Source of the DNA: Archangiaceae bacterium
Lineage (GTDB): Bacteria; Myxococcota; Myxococcia; Myxococcales; Myxococcaceae
Length of the DNA: 64,000 bases
Assembly: GCA_016714225.1 (NCBI GenBank)
Contig: JADJNS010000021.1
Location: 205,781-269,780, forward strand
Direction: 5' to 3'
The notes below the pieces were generated by a model, which saw nothing but the letters and a program-made list of their open reading frames with translations, was not told where the DNA came from and ran no database searches. This document shows, in pieces, positions 8,402 to 17,300 of the stretch; within the stretch, counting starts at the first letter, position 1, and every line of letters starts with the position of its first letter. Position numbers and translations under genes: made by a program.

Positions 8402-8956
8402 ACGCCCCGCCTCCACGCCCCGCCTCCACGCCCCGCCTCCACGCCCCGCCTCCACGCCCCGCCTCCACGCCCCGCCTCACGCCCCGCCTCCACGCCCCGC
8501 CTCCACGCCCCGCCTCCACGCCCCGCCTCCACGCCCCGCCTCCACGCCCCGCCTCCACGCCCCGCCTCCACGCCCCGCCTCCACGCCCCGCCTCCACGCC
8601 CCGCCTCCCCCCCCCCCCCCACGCCCCGCCTCCACGCCCCGCCTCACGCCCCGCCTCCACGCCCCGCCTCCACGCCCCGCCTCCACGCCCCGCCTCCACG
8701 CCCCGCCTCCACGCCCCGCCTCCACGCCCCGCCTCCACGCCCCGCCTCCACGCCCCGCCTCCACGCCCCGCCTCCACGCCCCGCCTCCACGCCCCGCCTC
8801 CACGCCCCGCCTCCACGCCCCGCCTCCACGCCCCGCCTCCACGCCCCGCCTCCACGCCCCGCCTCCACGCCCCGCCTCCACGCCCCGCCCTCCACGCCCC
8901 GCCTCCACGCCCCGCCTCCACGCCCCGCCTCCACGCCCCGCCTCCACGCCCCGCCT
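8402..8956. repeat. 13-bp tandem minisatellite, about 42 copies
   Basis: About 555 bp of near-perfect head-to-tail copies of CCACGCCCCGCCT. Irregular units occur at 8477-8479 and 8643-8646 (one C lost) and 8887-8890 (one C gained), and there is a run of 14 C at 8607-8620. Because 13 is not divisible by three, all six frames stay open and encode the same 13-residue Pro/Arg/His-rich or Gly/Arg-rich repeat. No frame has a gene-like start. The array ends in two short hairpins (8956-8970 and 8977-8992). Copy number may be misassembled. Confidence 0.95.
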
Positions 8957-9229
8957 TCGACGTCGTCGAAGTCCGTCCGTCCCACGGGACGGCACGGGAC
9001 GCTCCACTTCTCAAGCCCTGCGAGCGCCAGGCCGGGAGCTGCCTCGGGGGTCCCACGCGCTCGAAGTTCAAAGTTTTCGGATTCCGGAATCCGAATTCCG
9101 CGATCGTAATTTCGCGCACCTCCAACCGGAATCCGGAGCACTACAAGTTTCAACATTCCGACCCCGCCCCCCCCACGACCCCGCCCGGCTCTTCGAGAGC
9201 GGCCCACCGCCTGCACATGCCGGAGGGCC
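8957..9229. other. non-coding stretch upstream of the TetR gene
   Basis: No gene seen. It contains GTCGAA/TTCGAC and CCGTCCC/GGGACGG hairpins just after the minisatellite, the 20-bp palindrome at 9076-9095, and a related half-copy CCGGAATCCGGA near 9131-9142. The last ~100 bases are the probable promoter region of the regulator gene. Confidence 0.5.
9076..9095. repeat. perfect 20-bp palindrome
   Basis: TTCGGATTCC followed at once by its exact reverse complement GGAATCCGAA. It lies 134 bases upstream of the TetR-type gene and could be an operator for a dimeric regulator, perhaps that one. A shorter related string occurs ~45 bases further on. Confidence 0.55.
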
Positions 9230-9931
9230 ATGTTTCGAATCAAGAACGTGTTCAAGGTGCCGGTCGTTCGGCTGGCCGAAGAGGTGCTGCGTCAAATCTC
9301 GGAAGGCGGTGTCGACAGCGTCAAGGTCAGCGTCATCGCCGATCGAATGGAGTGCGGCATCGGCACGCTGTACCGGCAGTGGGGACCACGAGAGTCGATG
9401 CTCGAGCACACCTGGCGCGTGGTCGTCGCTTCACTCGACGAGCGGGTGCGCATGATTCTGAAGCGCCCCTCGACGTCTGGAGACGCCATCGAGAGCCTGT
9501 GGACCACGCTGGAAGGCGGGCTCCCCGACGACGTCGGGGCCTTTCTCGAGCTGCATGCTTCTCGCAGACGGTGGGGGCGTGGAGAGGTCGACCCGATTCA
9601 CGTCGTTCCGTCGCTGGTGCTCTACATCGAGCGGTGCCAGCGCGAAGGCATCTTCCGGTGCGACCCACCCGAGCTGCTGGCTTCGATGGTCTGGTGGTGC
9701 CTGGTCGGCGCCCTCTCGGGGAGTCATCGCCGAAATCACGACCTCTTCCCCTACGCGTTCTCGACGCTCAAGCGCATGCTCGTGCTGCCAAACGTGCTCG
9801 CCGACGAGGCGATCGACGACATCGTCATCACCGTCGACGCTCCGCCTCCGACTCCACCGCCGTACGTGATCCGGCGCGGGCCGAAGCCCGAGAAACCCTC
9901 TCGGAATCCACTGCTGCCCGACACCCCGTAG
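9230..9931 (+). CDS. TetR/AcrR-family transcriptional regulator
   Basis: A 233-residue protein. The N-terminal helix-turn-helix is readable as VSVIADRMECGIGTLYRQWGPRESML, matching the TetR consensus '..IA...gvs.gtlY.hF.sKe.L'. The C-terminal ligand domain has no recognisable subfamily and ends in a Pro-rich tail (PPPTPPPYVIRRGPKPEKP). A GGAGG ribosome-binding sequence sits only ~4 bases before the ATG. No neighbouring gene faces it, so the regulated gene is not obvious. The palindrome at 9076 is a candidate autoregulatory site. Confidence 0.85.
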   Translation: MFRIKNVFKVPVVRLAEEVLRQISEGGVDSVKVSVIADRMECGIGTLYRQWGPRESMLEHTWRVVVASLDERVRMILKRPSTSGDAIESLWTTLEGGLPDDVGAFLELHASRRRWGRGEVDPIHVVPSLVLYIERCQREGIFRCDPPELLASMVWWCLVGALSGSHRRNHDLFPYAFSTLKRMLVLPNVLADEAIDDIVITVDAPPPTPPPYVIRRGPKPEKPSRNPLLPDTP

Positions 9932-10020
9932 GGCACCTGAAAGGCACCTCGATTTCCTTCCTACACAGGTGCGCAATCGGGCGAACCGGTCACCCTTCGT
10001 GTTCGCGCTCGCTGCCGCGC

Positions 10021-10614
10021 TCAGCGGTTTCGCGCCAGAAACTCGCGCTGCTCATCGCTGAGCGACTCGGCCGCCTCTGGGAAATACCGGCACACCACGT
10101 CGGCGGTGGCCAGAAACTCGTGCAGCGCGAACCCGTAGAAGGTCACCGCGCTCACCTGCTTCGAGCCCGAGGCGATCAGCGAGCTGCACGCCGCCTCGAC
10201 CGAATCGACCAGCCCCAGCCCGCCGGTGCCCGCGCCGAGCGCCGGCATCGCCACCGACACCTCTTCCGGCAGTGCCGCGATCGCCGCCCACAGGCCGGCA
10301 CACCCCTGCTTCACCCTCTCGAGCGTGGGAAACGACCCGGCCGTCACGCCCTGGCGGTAGTCCATCACCGCCACGTGAGCGATGTACTTCGCGCGCGGGT
10401 GCGACCCGGCGCCGGTGACCACCACCTCGCCCGGCTCGAGCGCGCCGCCCCGGGCAACCAGCAGCGCCTCGAGCTCGGCCTGAAAGCCCGGCCCGCACGA
10501 GCGCCGAATCGCACCGCTCACTCCGCTGCCCAGCTGCAGGTTGGTGTTCGAGGCGTTGACCAGCAGCGTCTCGGTGCCGTCGGTGAGGCTGCCTTCAGCG
10601 ACGCGCACCTTCAT
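10021..10614 (-). CDS. macro-domain (ADP-ribose-binding) protein
   Basis: A 197-residue protein, essentially one macro domain: KVRVAEGSLTDGTETLLVNASNTNLQLGSGVSGAIRRSCG at the N-terminus, with the NASN element and the Gly-rich phosphate loop, and the second loop ALGAGTGGLG near residue 140. Macro domains bind or hydrolyse ADP-ribose and its derivatives. The ATG at 10614 was chosen because it begins the domain, and it lies 5 bases after the stop of the thioesterase gene. It is the last gene of a leftward S9 peptidase - thioesterase - macro unit with almost no spacing. The substrate is unknown. Confidence 0.85.
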   Translation of the reverse strand: MKVRVAEGSLTDGTETLLVNASNTNLQLGSGVSGAIRRSCGPGFQAELEALLVARGGALEPGEVVVTGAGSHPRAKYIAHVAVMDYRQGVTAGSFPTLERVKQGCAGLWAAIAALPEEVSVAMPALGAGTGGLGLVDSVEAACSSLIASGSKQVSAVTFYGFALHEFLATADVVCRYFPEAAESLSDEQREFLARNR

Positions 10615-10619
10615 CGCCG

Positions 10620-11090
10620 TCACCCCTCGACCCGCAACCACATCGCGGTCTGCTCACCCTCGTAGACCAGCTTCTCTCCCTGCCGGAACTCGAACTGGTA
10701 CCGCGCCAGAATGTTCTTCAGCCCGCGCCGCATCTGGGTGGTCCAGCCCTTCATCACCACCGGCTCGCCCATCACCGCGAGGTTGTGGAACTTGGCGTGG
10801 TGAATGCGCACGCCGTACCCTATCCACCCGGCGTGGTGGCGCAGGTCGAGCACGTAGTAGGCGTGCACGAACCCCACCATGCCGGTCATGTGCACCATCA
10901 GCCCGCCCGACACGTGCTGCGGGTGCCGCACCGGGTGAACCTTCTGCGCGCGAGTGAGTGGCAGGTCGGCGTGCGCCGGCATCTTCACCCTCACCATCGA
11001 CGCCTCGCGATCGACCTCGAGAATCTGGTCGATCAGCAGCGCCTCGGGCGCGTACGGGCAGTCTTCCAGAAACGCCGGCTCGAGCCCCAT
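10620..11090 (-). CDS. hotdog-fold thioesterase-like protein
   Basis: A 156-residue cytoplasmic protein. Strings such as VRVKMPAHADLPLTRAQKVHPVRHPQHVSGGLMVHMTGMVGFVH and GWIGYGVRIHHAKFHNLAVMGEP fit a hotdog-fold acyl-thioesterase or FabZ-like dehydratase, with a conserved HP..HVSGG turn. The start ATG lies 2 bases beyond the stop of the upstream peptidase gene, so the two are co-transcribed. Substrate chain length and natural acyl donor cannot be read from the sequence. Confidence 0.7.
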   Translation of the reverse strand: MGLEPAFLEDCPYAPEALLIDQILEVDREASMVRVKMPAHADLPLTRAQKVHPVRHPQHVSGGLMVHMTGMVGFVHAYYVLDLRHHAGWIGYGVRIHHAKFHNLAVMGEPVVMKGWTTQMRRGLKNILARYQFEFRQGEKLVYEGEQTAMWLRVEG

Positions 11091-11092
11091 CG

Positions 11093-13258
11093 TCACAGCG
11101 TCTCTTTGAAGAACTGCGCGATGCGCTCGTAGAGCCGCTCGGTCACCAGCGGGTCGGGCACCATGTGGGTGAAGTTCGACAGCGGAAGCACCTGGTGCGG
11201 CTTGCCGGCCCGGAACATCGCGTCCGACAGCTTCAGCGTGTGCAGGAAGTAGACGTTGTCGTCGGCGGTGCCGTGAATCACCAAGAGCGGCCGCTTCGAC
11301 TTCGGCACGTACGTGAGCAGGCTCGACACCTCGTACGCCTTGTCGTCGGCCGGCGGCACGCCCAGGTACCGCTCGGTGTAGTGCGTGTCGTAGTCGTGCC
11401 AGTCGACCACCGGCGCGCCCGCGACGCCGCTCTTCACCTGGTCGCCGTAGCCGAGGGTGAGCAGACCGGTGAGGTAGCCCCCGAAGCTCCAGCCGTAGAC
11501 GCCGACGCGGCTCAGGTCCATCTCCGGCACGGTCTTGGCCACCGCCTTCAGCCCCGCCAGCTGGTCTTCTGCGATGTGGGTCGCGAAGTCGCCCTTGATC
11601 GCCCGCTCGAAGTCGCGCCCGCGCCGCGGAGTGCCGCGCCCGTCGACCTTCACCACGATGAAGCCCTGGTTCGCCAGCCACTGGTCGATCAGGTGCTCGC
11701 GGTGCCCCAGGGTCACCTGCTGGTGGCCGGGGCCGCCGTACACCGAGAGAATCACCGGCAGCTTCACGTTCGGCTTGAAGCCCTCGGGCTTGAACACCAT
11801 CGTCCAGAAGCCCGGCCCGTCGCCGACCTTCTTGGTCTCGACCCCGAGCTTGAGCGTCGGCTCGACCGCCACCGACGGCAGGTCGGCCACCTTGGTGCCG
11901 TCGGCGCGAAACACCGCCGTGCGCGGCATCGCTCCCAGCGCGGTGCCCCACTGCAGAAAGTACTGCCCGTCGCCCGACACCTTCACCCAGCTGGTCACCT
12001 GGTCTGAGAAGTCGGTCTTCACCAGCTGCGGCGCTTCGCCCTCGCGCACCTTCCACAGCGGCGCCGCGGTGGGGTTGGGCCCGCCCGCGAAGTACAGGGT
12101 GCGGTTGGCCTCGTCGTACGCCAGCGAGTCGTTGGTCTTCGCCCAGCCGGCCTCAGGCTTGAGCCACACGCTCTTCAGCGAGCCGTCGGCCTGGTGCAGC
12201 TCGAGCTGCGGGCCGCCCTCGCGCTCGCTCAACCAGAAGAAGCCGCTGCCGTCGGGCAGCCAGTGCGGAAATGCCTGGGCCAGGTTGAGCCACGCCGCGT
12301 CGGCCTCTTTCAACAACACGGTGGTGCGCCCGGTCTTGTCGTCGACCGACAGCAGCTGCTCGGCGGTCTGCGCGCGGTTCTGCACCAGAACGGTGAGCGG
12401 CCCCTTGGCCGGCCAGCGCACCGTCGCCAGGTAGGGGTACTCTTTCGCGTCCCACTGCACCCAGGTCACCGCGCCGCCGCCCACCGCGGTCAGCCCCAGC
12501 CGGGTCGCCACGTTCGCCTTGCCCGCGCGCGGGTAGTAGAAGTGGTCGGCCTCGGCCTCGGGGTGCATCGGGTCGCTCACCTGCAGCTGCTCGACCCCGG
12601 TGTGGTCGCTGGCCTGAAAGGCGATGCGCTTGCTGTCCGGGCTGAACCAGAAGCCCGAGAAGCGGTCCATCTCTTCTTGCGCCACGAACTCGGCCAGGCC
12701 GTTGGGCTTGAGCGCGGTGCCCCCCTTCGTCGCCGCGTGCTCGACGTTCTTCTTCAGGTCGATGACCTGCACGTCGTTGGCCCGCACATACGCGACCGAC
12801 GCGCCGTCGGGAGAAAACTTGGGGTCGATCGCCGCGCCCTCGCCCGTCTTGAGCTGGGTCACCTTGCCGCCCGCGCGCTCGTACACGTAGAGCTTGCCCG
12901 AGAGCACCACCAGCACCTTCGAGCCGTCGCGGCTGAGCTGGTAGCTGGTGAAGCCGCGCGCGGTGACGCGCATGCGCTCGAGCCGCGCCTTCTCTTCGAC
13001 GCTCAGGGTCTCGCTCGCGCCCTGCAGCAGCGACTCGGGAGTGAGCAGCTCTCTGCTCTGGCAGCTCGCCACGTCGAGCTCGTAGAGCAGCTGGCGCGGG
13101 TCTTTGGGAGACGAGCGCAGGAACAGCACCGACTTGCTGTCGGCGGTGAACTGCGCGTTGGTGGGTCGGCCGGCGAGGTAGCGCCGCGTCTCGGCGAACT
13201 CACGCAGGAAGTTGTCGTTGGCGGTCGCGGCGAGCAGGGTCATGGCGAGCACTTTCAC
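11093..13258 (-). CDS. S9 family dipeptidyl/prolyl peptidase (DPP4-like)
   Basis: A 721-residue protein: a short signal-like start (GTG; MKVLAMTLLAATA), an eight-bladed propeller region at roughly residues 30-470, and a C-terminal alpha/beta-hydrolase domain. The nucleophile elbow is GWSFGG (Ser591). The Asp lies in HGTADDNV and the His in LSNFTHMV near the C-terminus, so the catalytic triad is complete. This is the dipeptidyl-aminopeptidase IV branch, which removes Xaa-Pro dipeptides, usually in the periplasm or outside the cell. Predatory myxobacteria carry many such peptidases. It heads the peptidase-thioesterase-macro unit. Confidence 0.9.
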   Translation of the reverse strand: MKVLAMTLLAATANDNFLREFAETRRYLAGRPTNAQFTADSKSVLFLRSSPKDPRQLLYELDVASCQSRELLTPESLLQGASETLSVEEKARLERMRVTARGFTSYQLSRDGSKVLVVLSGKLYVYERAGGKVTQLKTGEGAAIDPKFSPDGASVAYVRANDVQVIDLKKNVEHAATKGGTALKPNGLAEFVAQEEMDRFSGFWFSPDSKRIAFQASDHTGVEQLQVSDPMHPEAEADHFYYPRAGKANVATRLGLTAVGGGAVTWVQWDAKEYPYLATVRWPAKGPLTVLVQNRAQTAEQLLSVDDKTGRTTVLLKEADAAWLNLAQAFPHWLPDGSGFFWLSEREGGPQLELHQADGSLKSVWLKPEAGWAKTNDSLAYDEANRTLYFAGGPNPTAAPLWKVREGEAPQLVKTDFSDQVTSWVKVSGDGQYFLQWGTALGAMPRTAVFRADGTKVADLPSVAVEPTLKLGVETKKVGDGPGFWTMVFKPEGFKPNVKLPVILSVYGGPGHQQVTLGHREHLIDQWLANQGFIVVKVDGRGTPRRGRDFERAIKGDFATHIAEDQLAGLKAVAKTVPEMDLSRVGVYGWSFGGYLTGLLTLGYGDQVKSGVAGAPVVDWHDYDTHYTERYLGVPPADDKAYEVSSLLTYVPKSKRPLLVIHGTADDNVYFLHTLKLSDAMFRAGKPHQVLPLSNFTHMVPDPLVTERLYERIAQFFKETL

Positions 13259-13301
13259 GGCTGCGCCTCATATGCCCAGAGCGTGCCCGAGTCGACCGGC
13301 G

Positions 13302-14435
13302 TCACTTCACCACGCAGCGCGCCGCCTCTTCACTCTTCGGCACCGCCAGCTCGGGCCGCCAGCGAAACCGGGTGAGCTCGGGGTTGGGCACGCCCAACGC
13401 GGCGTCGGCGACCCACCCGCCCAGCAGCGGCGCGAACTTGAACGCGTGCCCTGAGCCGCCGGTGGCCACGGTGAGGCCGTCGCGCTCGGGGTGACGTGCG
13501 ATCCAGAAGTGGCCGTCGCGGGTGTCGCAGTACACGCACGCGCGCGAGGCGAGCAGCGTGGCGTCGGCGAGCTGGGGAAAGGCCTGGCCCAAGAACGTGC
13601 GCAGCGCGCGCTCGGCATCGGGCGGCGCCTCGCGCGGCGCGTCGGGCGAGACCACCCGGCCAGGCCCGTGGTTGGCGATCTTCAACACCCCGTTCGCGTG
13701 TAGCGGAAAGCCGTACCAGCCGGTGGTGGCGATGTCCGCACCGTAGGTGGGAAAGCGGTCGGCCTCGAACAGCGCGGGCTCGCGCGGCGCGAGGTGAAAC
13801 ACCGGCTGCGCGGTGGCGGTGAAGCAGCCGGCGAGCTCGGGGAGCAGCCGCGTGGTCCACGCGCCCGAGCACACCACCACGTGCTCGGCCTCGACGCCTC
13901 CCACCCCCACCACCCGGTCGCCGCGCAGCTCGAGCCGGTCGGGCCGCAGGTCTTCGATCACCTTCACGCCCTGCACCCGCGCCTGCGCCACCAGCGTCGC
14001 CACCACCCTGCCGCTCTCGGCCCAGCCCCCCTGGGGGTGAAAGTACCCGTCGACGAACAGCTCGGCGTTCCACCCCGGGTAGCGCTCGCGCAGCAGCGCC
14101 CCGGTGATGCGCTCGACGTGGTGGCCGCGCCGGGTGAGCACCTCGAAGCTGTCGTGCTCGAAGCCGCCCGGCCGCATCGGCGCGCGCGAGAGGTACATCA
14201 CCCCGGTCTCGTGAAAGAGCGGGTTGGCGCGCCACTTCACCAGCGCCCGCTCCATCAGCGCGCAGTAGGTCTCGTCGGCGCCGTAGTCCATGCGCACCGC
14301 CTTCGAGAGGTCGGTCGACTCGGCCAGGGGGTTGGGAATCGGGCCCTGGTCGACCAGCGTCACGTCGAGGCCGCGGCGGCGCAGCTCGAGCGCAGCGCTC
14401 ACTCCGAAGATGCCGGCACCCACCACGACGTGCAC
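13302..14435 (-). CDS. FAD-dependent oxidoreductase, monomeric sarcosine oxidase-like
   Basis: A 377-residue protein. The N-terminal dinucleotide fold VVVGAGIFGVSAALELRRRG is followed by the DAO-family strings STDLSKAVRMDYG and GGSGHAFKFAPLLG. RACVYCDTRDGHFWIARHP corresponds to the region where monomeric sarcosine oxidase attaches FAD covalently, and Cys300 (or Cys303) could play that role. It would oxidise an N-methyl amino acid or similar secondary amine, producing hydrogen peroxide. It stands between the S9 peptidase and the HupE-like gene without overlaps. The substrate is not determinable. Confidence 0.85.
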   Translation of the reverse strand: MHVVVGAGIFGVSAALELRRRGLDVTLVDQGPIPNPLAESTDLSKAVRMDYGADETYCALMERALVKWRANPLFHETGVMYLSRAPMRPGGFEHDSFEVLTRRGHHVERITGALLRERYPGWNAELFVDGYFHPQGGWAESGRVVATLVAQARVQGVKVIEDLRPDRLELRGDRVVGVGGVEAEHVVVCSGAWTTRLLPELAGCFTATAQPVFHLAPREPALFEADRFPTYGADIATTGWYGFPLHANGVLKIANHGPGRVVSPDAPREAPPDAERALRTFLGQAFPQLADATLLASRACVYCDTRDGHFWIARHPERDGLTVATGGSGHAFKFAPLLGGWVADAALGVPNPELTRFRWRPELAVPKSEEAARCVVK

Positions 14436-14471
14436 GGCCGCAACCGTACCCGAGACGAGGTCACCCGGGCC

Positions 14472-15572
14472 TCAAAACGCCCGCTGCCAGAACCAGTGGG
14501 CGCCGATGATGGCGATCAGCACCGAGCCGGCGCGCGCCAACCACGGGTAGAGGTCACGCCTTCGGCTGAGGCCGAAGCAGACCGGCACCACCGCGGCCAC
14601 GAACAACAGCTGCCCGCACTCCACGCCCAGGTTGAAGCCGAGCAGCTCGGCCACCAGCGAGGTGCCGCGCAGGCCCGAGTCTTTGAGCACCGACGAGAAT
14701 CCGAACCCGTGCACCAGGCCCAGCGTGAAGGCCGGCCCCCACCGCGCGTCGTCGGTGAGCGACCACAGGTTCGACACCGCGACCAGCACCACCGTCGCCG
14801 CGATCGCGCTCTCGGTAAGGCGGCTCGGCAGCTCGACGACATCGAGCGCAGCCAGCGCCAGGGTGAGCGAGTGCGCCAGGGTGAACGCCGTCACGAGCTT
14901 CACCACCTCGACCAGCGCCGGCTTCAACGTCTCGCACGGCTCGAAGTCACTGAAGGCGAGCAGCCTCAGCCGGCCGCGCCGCTTCAGCACCGAGGGCAAC
15001 AGCAGCGCGGTGAGGAACAACAGGTGGTCGGCGCCGATCAAGATGTGGTGCACGCCCTCGACGAAGAACTGCCCCAGCGAAGCGGCCTGCTGCGGCGCGG
15101 CGTCGAACACCAGCTCGCGCTTCTCGGGCGTGGCGATCAGCGTCTGCTCGGTCGGCCCGGTGAGCAACCGCACCAGCGCGCGGTGCGACGGGTCGCGCGC
15201 GAAGAACAACGAGTACCCCACCGACACCGCGCCCTGCCCTTCGCAGTCGAGCGCGCCCTCGAGCACCAGGTACGCGCCGTCGCTGTGCCCGGTCAGCCCG
15301 CGCCGGCCGATGCGCCAGGCGCAGCCCTTCACCGTGAGGTGCCGCGACAGCTCGGCCTCGACGTCGCCCAGACGTGCCTGCACCTCGCCCCAGGTGACGT
15401 TGCCGTCGCCGTCGGCGTCGAGCTGCAGCTGGTCGTCGAGGTCTCTGAGCGCCAGGTCGACCCGCAGCGCAGGCGCGCCGCGAAAGTCGAGCGTCAGGTA
15501 CGCATCGCTCGCCTGGTGTGCTGCCGCCTCAGCGGCGACCAACAAGCCGAAGACCAGCGCGCGTCTCGACAC
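14472..15572 (-). CDS. HupE/UreJ-like membrane protein with exported EF-hand segment
   Basis: A 366-residue protein starting at GTG. A signal peptide is followed by ~150 residues of exported domain and then six or seven membrane helices of the HupE/UreJ_2 family. The family core is visible: FFVEGVHHILIGADHLLFLTALLLP, FTLAHSLTLALAAL and GLVHGFGFSSVL, all rich in conserved His. These proteins are suspected metal (Ni/Co) permeases. The exported domain contains DADGDGNVTWGEV, a textbook EF-hand calcium loop, near residue 52. Direction of transport and metal are unknown. Confidence 0.8.
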   Translation of the reverse strand: MSRRALVFGLLVAAEAAAHQASDAYLTLDFRGAPALRVDLALRDLDDQLQLDADGDGNVTWGEVQARLGDVEAELSRHLTVKGCAWRIGRRGLTGHSDGAYLVLEGALDCEGQGAVSVGYSLFFARDPSHRALVRLLTGPTEQTLIATPEKRELVFDAAPQQAASLGQFFVEGVHHILIGADHLLFLTALLLPSVLKRRGRLRLLAFSDFEPCETLKPALVEVVKLVTAFTLAHSLTLALAALDVVELPSRLTESAIAATVVLVAVSNLWSLTDDARWGPAFTLGLVHGFGFSSVLKDSGLRGTSLVAELLGFNLGVECGQLLFVAAVVPVCFGLSRRRDLYPWLARAGSVLIAIIGAHWFWQRAF

Positions 15573-15591
15573 GAGGGGCGCACTCTACCCC

Positions 15592-17262
15592 TCACCGCGC
15601 GCTCAACCCCACGTCGCTCGCCACCACCAGCACGAACTTGTCGTTGAGCGAGGGCTCGACCAGCGCGAGCTGCTGCGACGCCCCCAGCGTCTGCCGCAGC
15701 GCCTGCAGGCGAAACGGCTCGACCAGGAACCAGGCGCGGCCCGGCCGGCGCGCCAGCTCGAGCGCGAGCGACTCCTTGCCCGGCTTCACCTGCACCACCT
15801 GGTTGCGCGAGTAGAAGGTCTCTCCCTTCCAGTCCATCCAGAAGGCGGCGATCGGCTCACCCGGCGCGGCCTGGCGCCAGTAGCGCCAGAAGAGGTCGCG
15901 CTGCGTCCAGTGGTGCGACAGCTGCACCCAGTGCACCGACGAGAAGAACACCGCCAGCACCAGGGCGAACGCCCCCACGGTGAGCGGCGCGGGCAGGCGC
16001 CGCCACGCGAGCGCCGCGACGCACGCCCCCGCGCCGACCGCCAGGCCGATGCCCATCGCGCGCGTCCACAGGAAGTCGGGGTACGCGCGGTCGTGGTTGT
16101 AGGTGAAGAGGTCGACCAGGTACTTGGGGTGACCGGCGAGGTCTCTGGTGACCAGCCCGAGCAGCACCGCCCCCGCCAGCAACCCGAGCGGGCGAGGCCG
16201 CGCCAGACCGATCAGCGCCGCCACCGCCGGCAGCATGGGCAAGATGTAGTGGTGGTAGCGCGTGGCGGAGGCCGAGAAGAGGCCGAACGACAGCACCGCC
16301 CAGAGCAGCAGCAGGGTCTGCAGCGGAGCGCCCCGCCGCACCATCGCCGAGGCGAACGCCGCCGGCACCAGCGCCACCCAGGGGAAGAGGCCGAAGCCCA
16401 GCTGCTCGACGAAGTAGGTGAAGTTGCCGCCAGCGGTCGGCGAGTGCACGCCGCGGCCGAGCCGCTCGAGGTGGTCGTGCACGATGAAGCGCTGGAAGAA
16501 GTCGTAGCCCTCGGCGTCGCGCCCGCTGAAGCCGAACATCGCCAGGTACCAGGGCAGCGCGATGACCGCCCACAGCAGCAGCCCATCGACCCAGGGAATC
16601 TCGCGCCAGGTCTGCTTCGAGCGCGGCCACTGCGACGCCAGGAAGGCGGCCAACACCAGCCCCGGCAGCCCGAAGCCGAGCATGCCCTTGCCGAGGGTCG
16701 CCACTCCGGACCAGGCGAACGCGCGGTACCACTGCCGGTCGCGCGCGCGGGGGTCGGTCTCGACCAGCAGGGCGCGAATCGCCCCGGCCATGCACAGCGT
16801 GAAGGGCGCGACGTAGGCCATGTCGGTCATCGCCTGGCGCGCGACGAAGAAGAACATCGGCATGGTCGACAGCGCCACCGCGGTGAGGCGCCCGGCGCGC
16901 GGGCTCGACGCGCGGGCCACCGCGTCCGAGAACATCGCGACCGCGGCGATCGCCAGCAGCGCGAACGGCAGCCGCACCAGCCACTCGGTGTACAGCGAGA
17001 GCTCGCCGCCCGGGCCCGCGGCTCCGGTGAGCCAGAGCCCGGGCACCATCAACCACAGCGCGAGAATCGGCTTCGAGAAGAACCAGCCCGACTCCCAGTA
17101 CGGGTGAATCAGGTCGCCGCGCGCGATCATCTCGCGCGCCGCCTCGGCGTAGTTCGTCTCCCACGGGTCCCACAGGCCGACCGACCCGAGAAACGGCAAG
17201 AAGACGAGCGCAGCGATGCCGGCCGCCTCGAGGGCAGCCCGGTGACGACGAACGAAGTTCAA
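15592..17262 (-). CDS. ArnT/PMT-like lipid-linked glycosyltransferase
   Basis: A 556-residue polytopic membrane protein with about 12 helices. The first loop contains DPWETNYAEAAREMI; the acidic D/E residues of this loop are the metal/catalytic signature of the GT-C superfamily (GT39/GT83, dolichyl-phosphate mannosyltransferase and ArnT type). Such enzymes move a sugar from an undecaprenyl-phosphate donor to lipid A or protein on the periplasmic side. The C-terminal ~90 residues form a small soluble domain. The genes beside it do not name the acceptor. Confidence 0.8.
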   Translation of the reverse strand: MNFVRRHRAALEAAGIAALVFLPFLGSVGLWDPWETNYAEAAREMIARGDLIHPYWESGWFFSKPILALWLMVPGLWLTGAAGPGGELSLYTEWLVRLPFALLAIAAVAMFSDAVARASSPRAGRLTAVALSTMPMFFFVARQAMTDMAYVAPFTLCMAGAIRALLVETDPRARDRQWYRAFAWSGVATLGKGMLGFGLPGLVLAAFLASQWPRSKQTWREIPWVDGLLLWAVIALPWYLAMFGFSGRDAEGYDFFQRFIVHDHLERLGRGVHSPTAGGNFTYFVEQLGFGLFPWVALVPAAFASAMVRRGAPLQTLLLLWAVLSFGLFSASATRYHHYILPMLPAVAALIGLARPRPLGLLAGAVLLGLVTRDLAGHPKYLVDLFTYNHDRAYPDFLWTRAMGIGLAVGAGACVAALAWRRLPAPLTVGAFALVLAVFFSSVHWVQLSHHWTQRDLFWRYWRQAAPGEPIAAFWMDWKGETFYSRNQVVQVKPGKESLALELARRPGRAWFLVEPFRLQALRQTLGASQQLALVEPSLNDKFVLVVASDVGLSAR

Positions 17263-17300
17263 GACGCACCTCAGTCAGCAGAGAAAGAGAAGAACGCCCC

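Noticed and set aside
8402..8956. CRISPR array
   Set aside because: The repeats are contiguous 13-mers with no spacers and no cas genes nearby.
8057..10665. Very long open frames across the minisatellite encoding Pro/Arg/His or Gly/Arg repeats
   Set aside because: A 13-bp unit keeps every frame open; there is no ribosome-binding site or family similarity, and the frames run through the TetR and macro genes.
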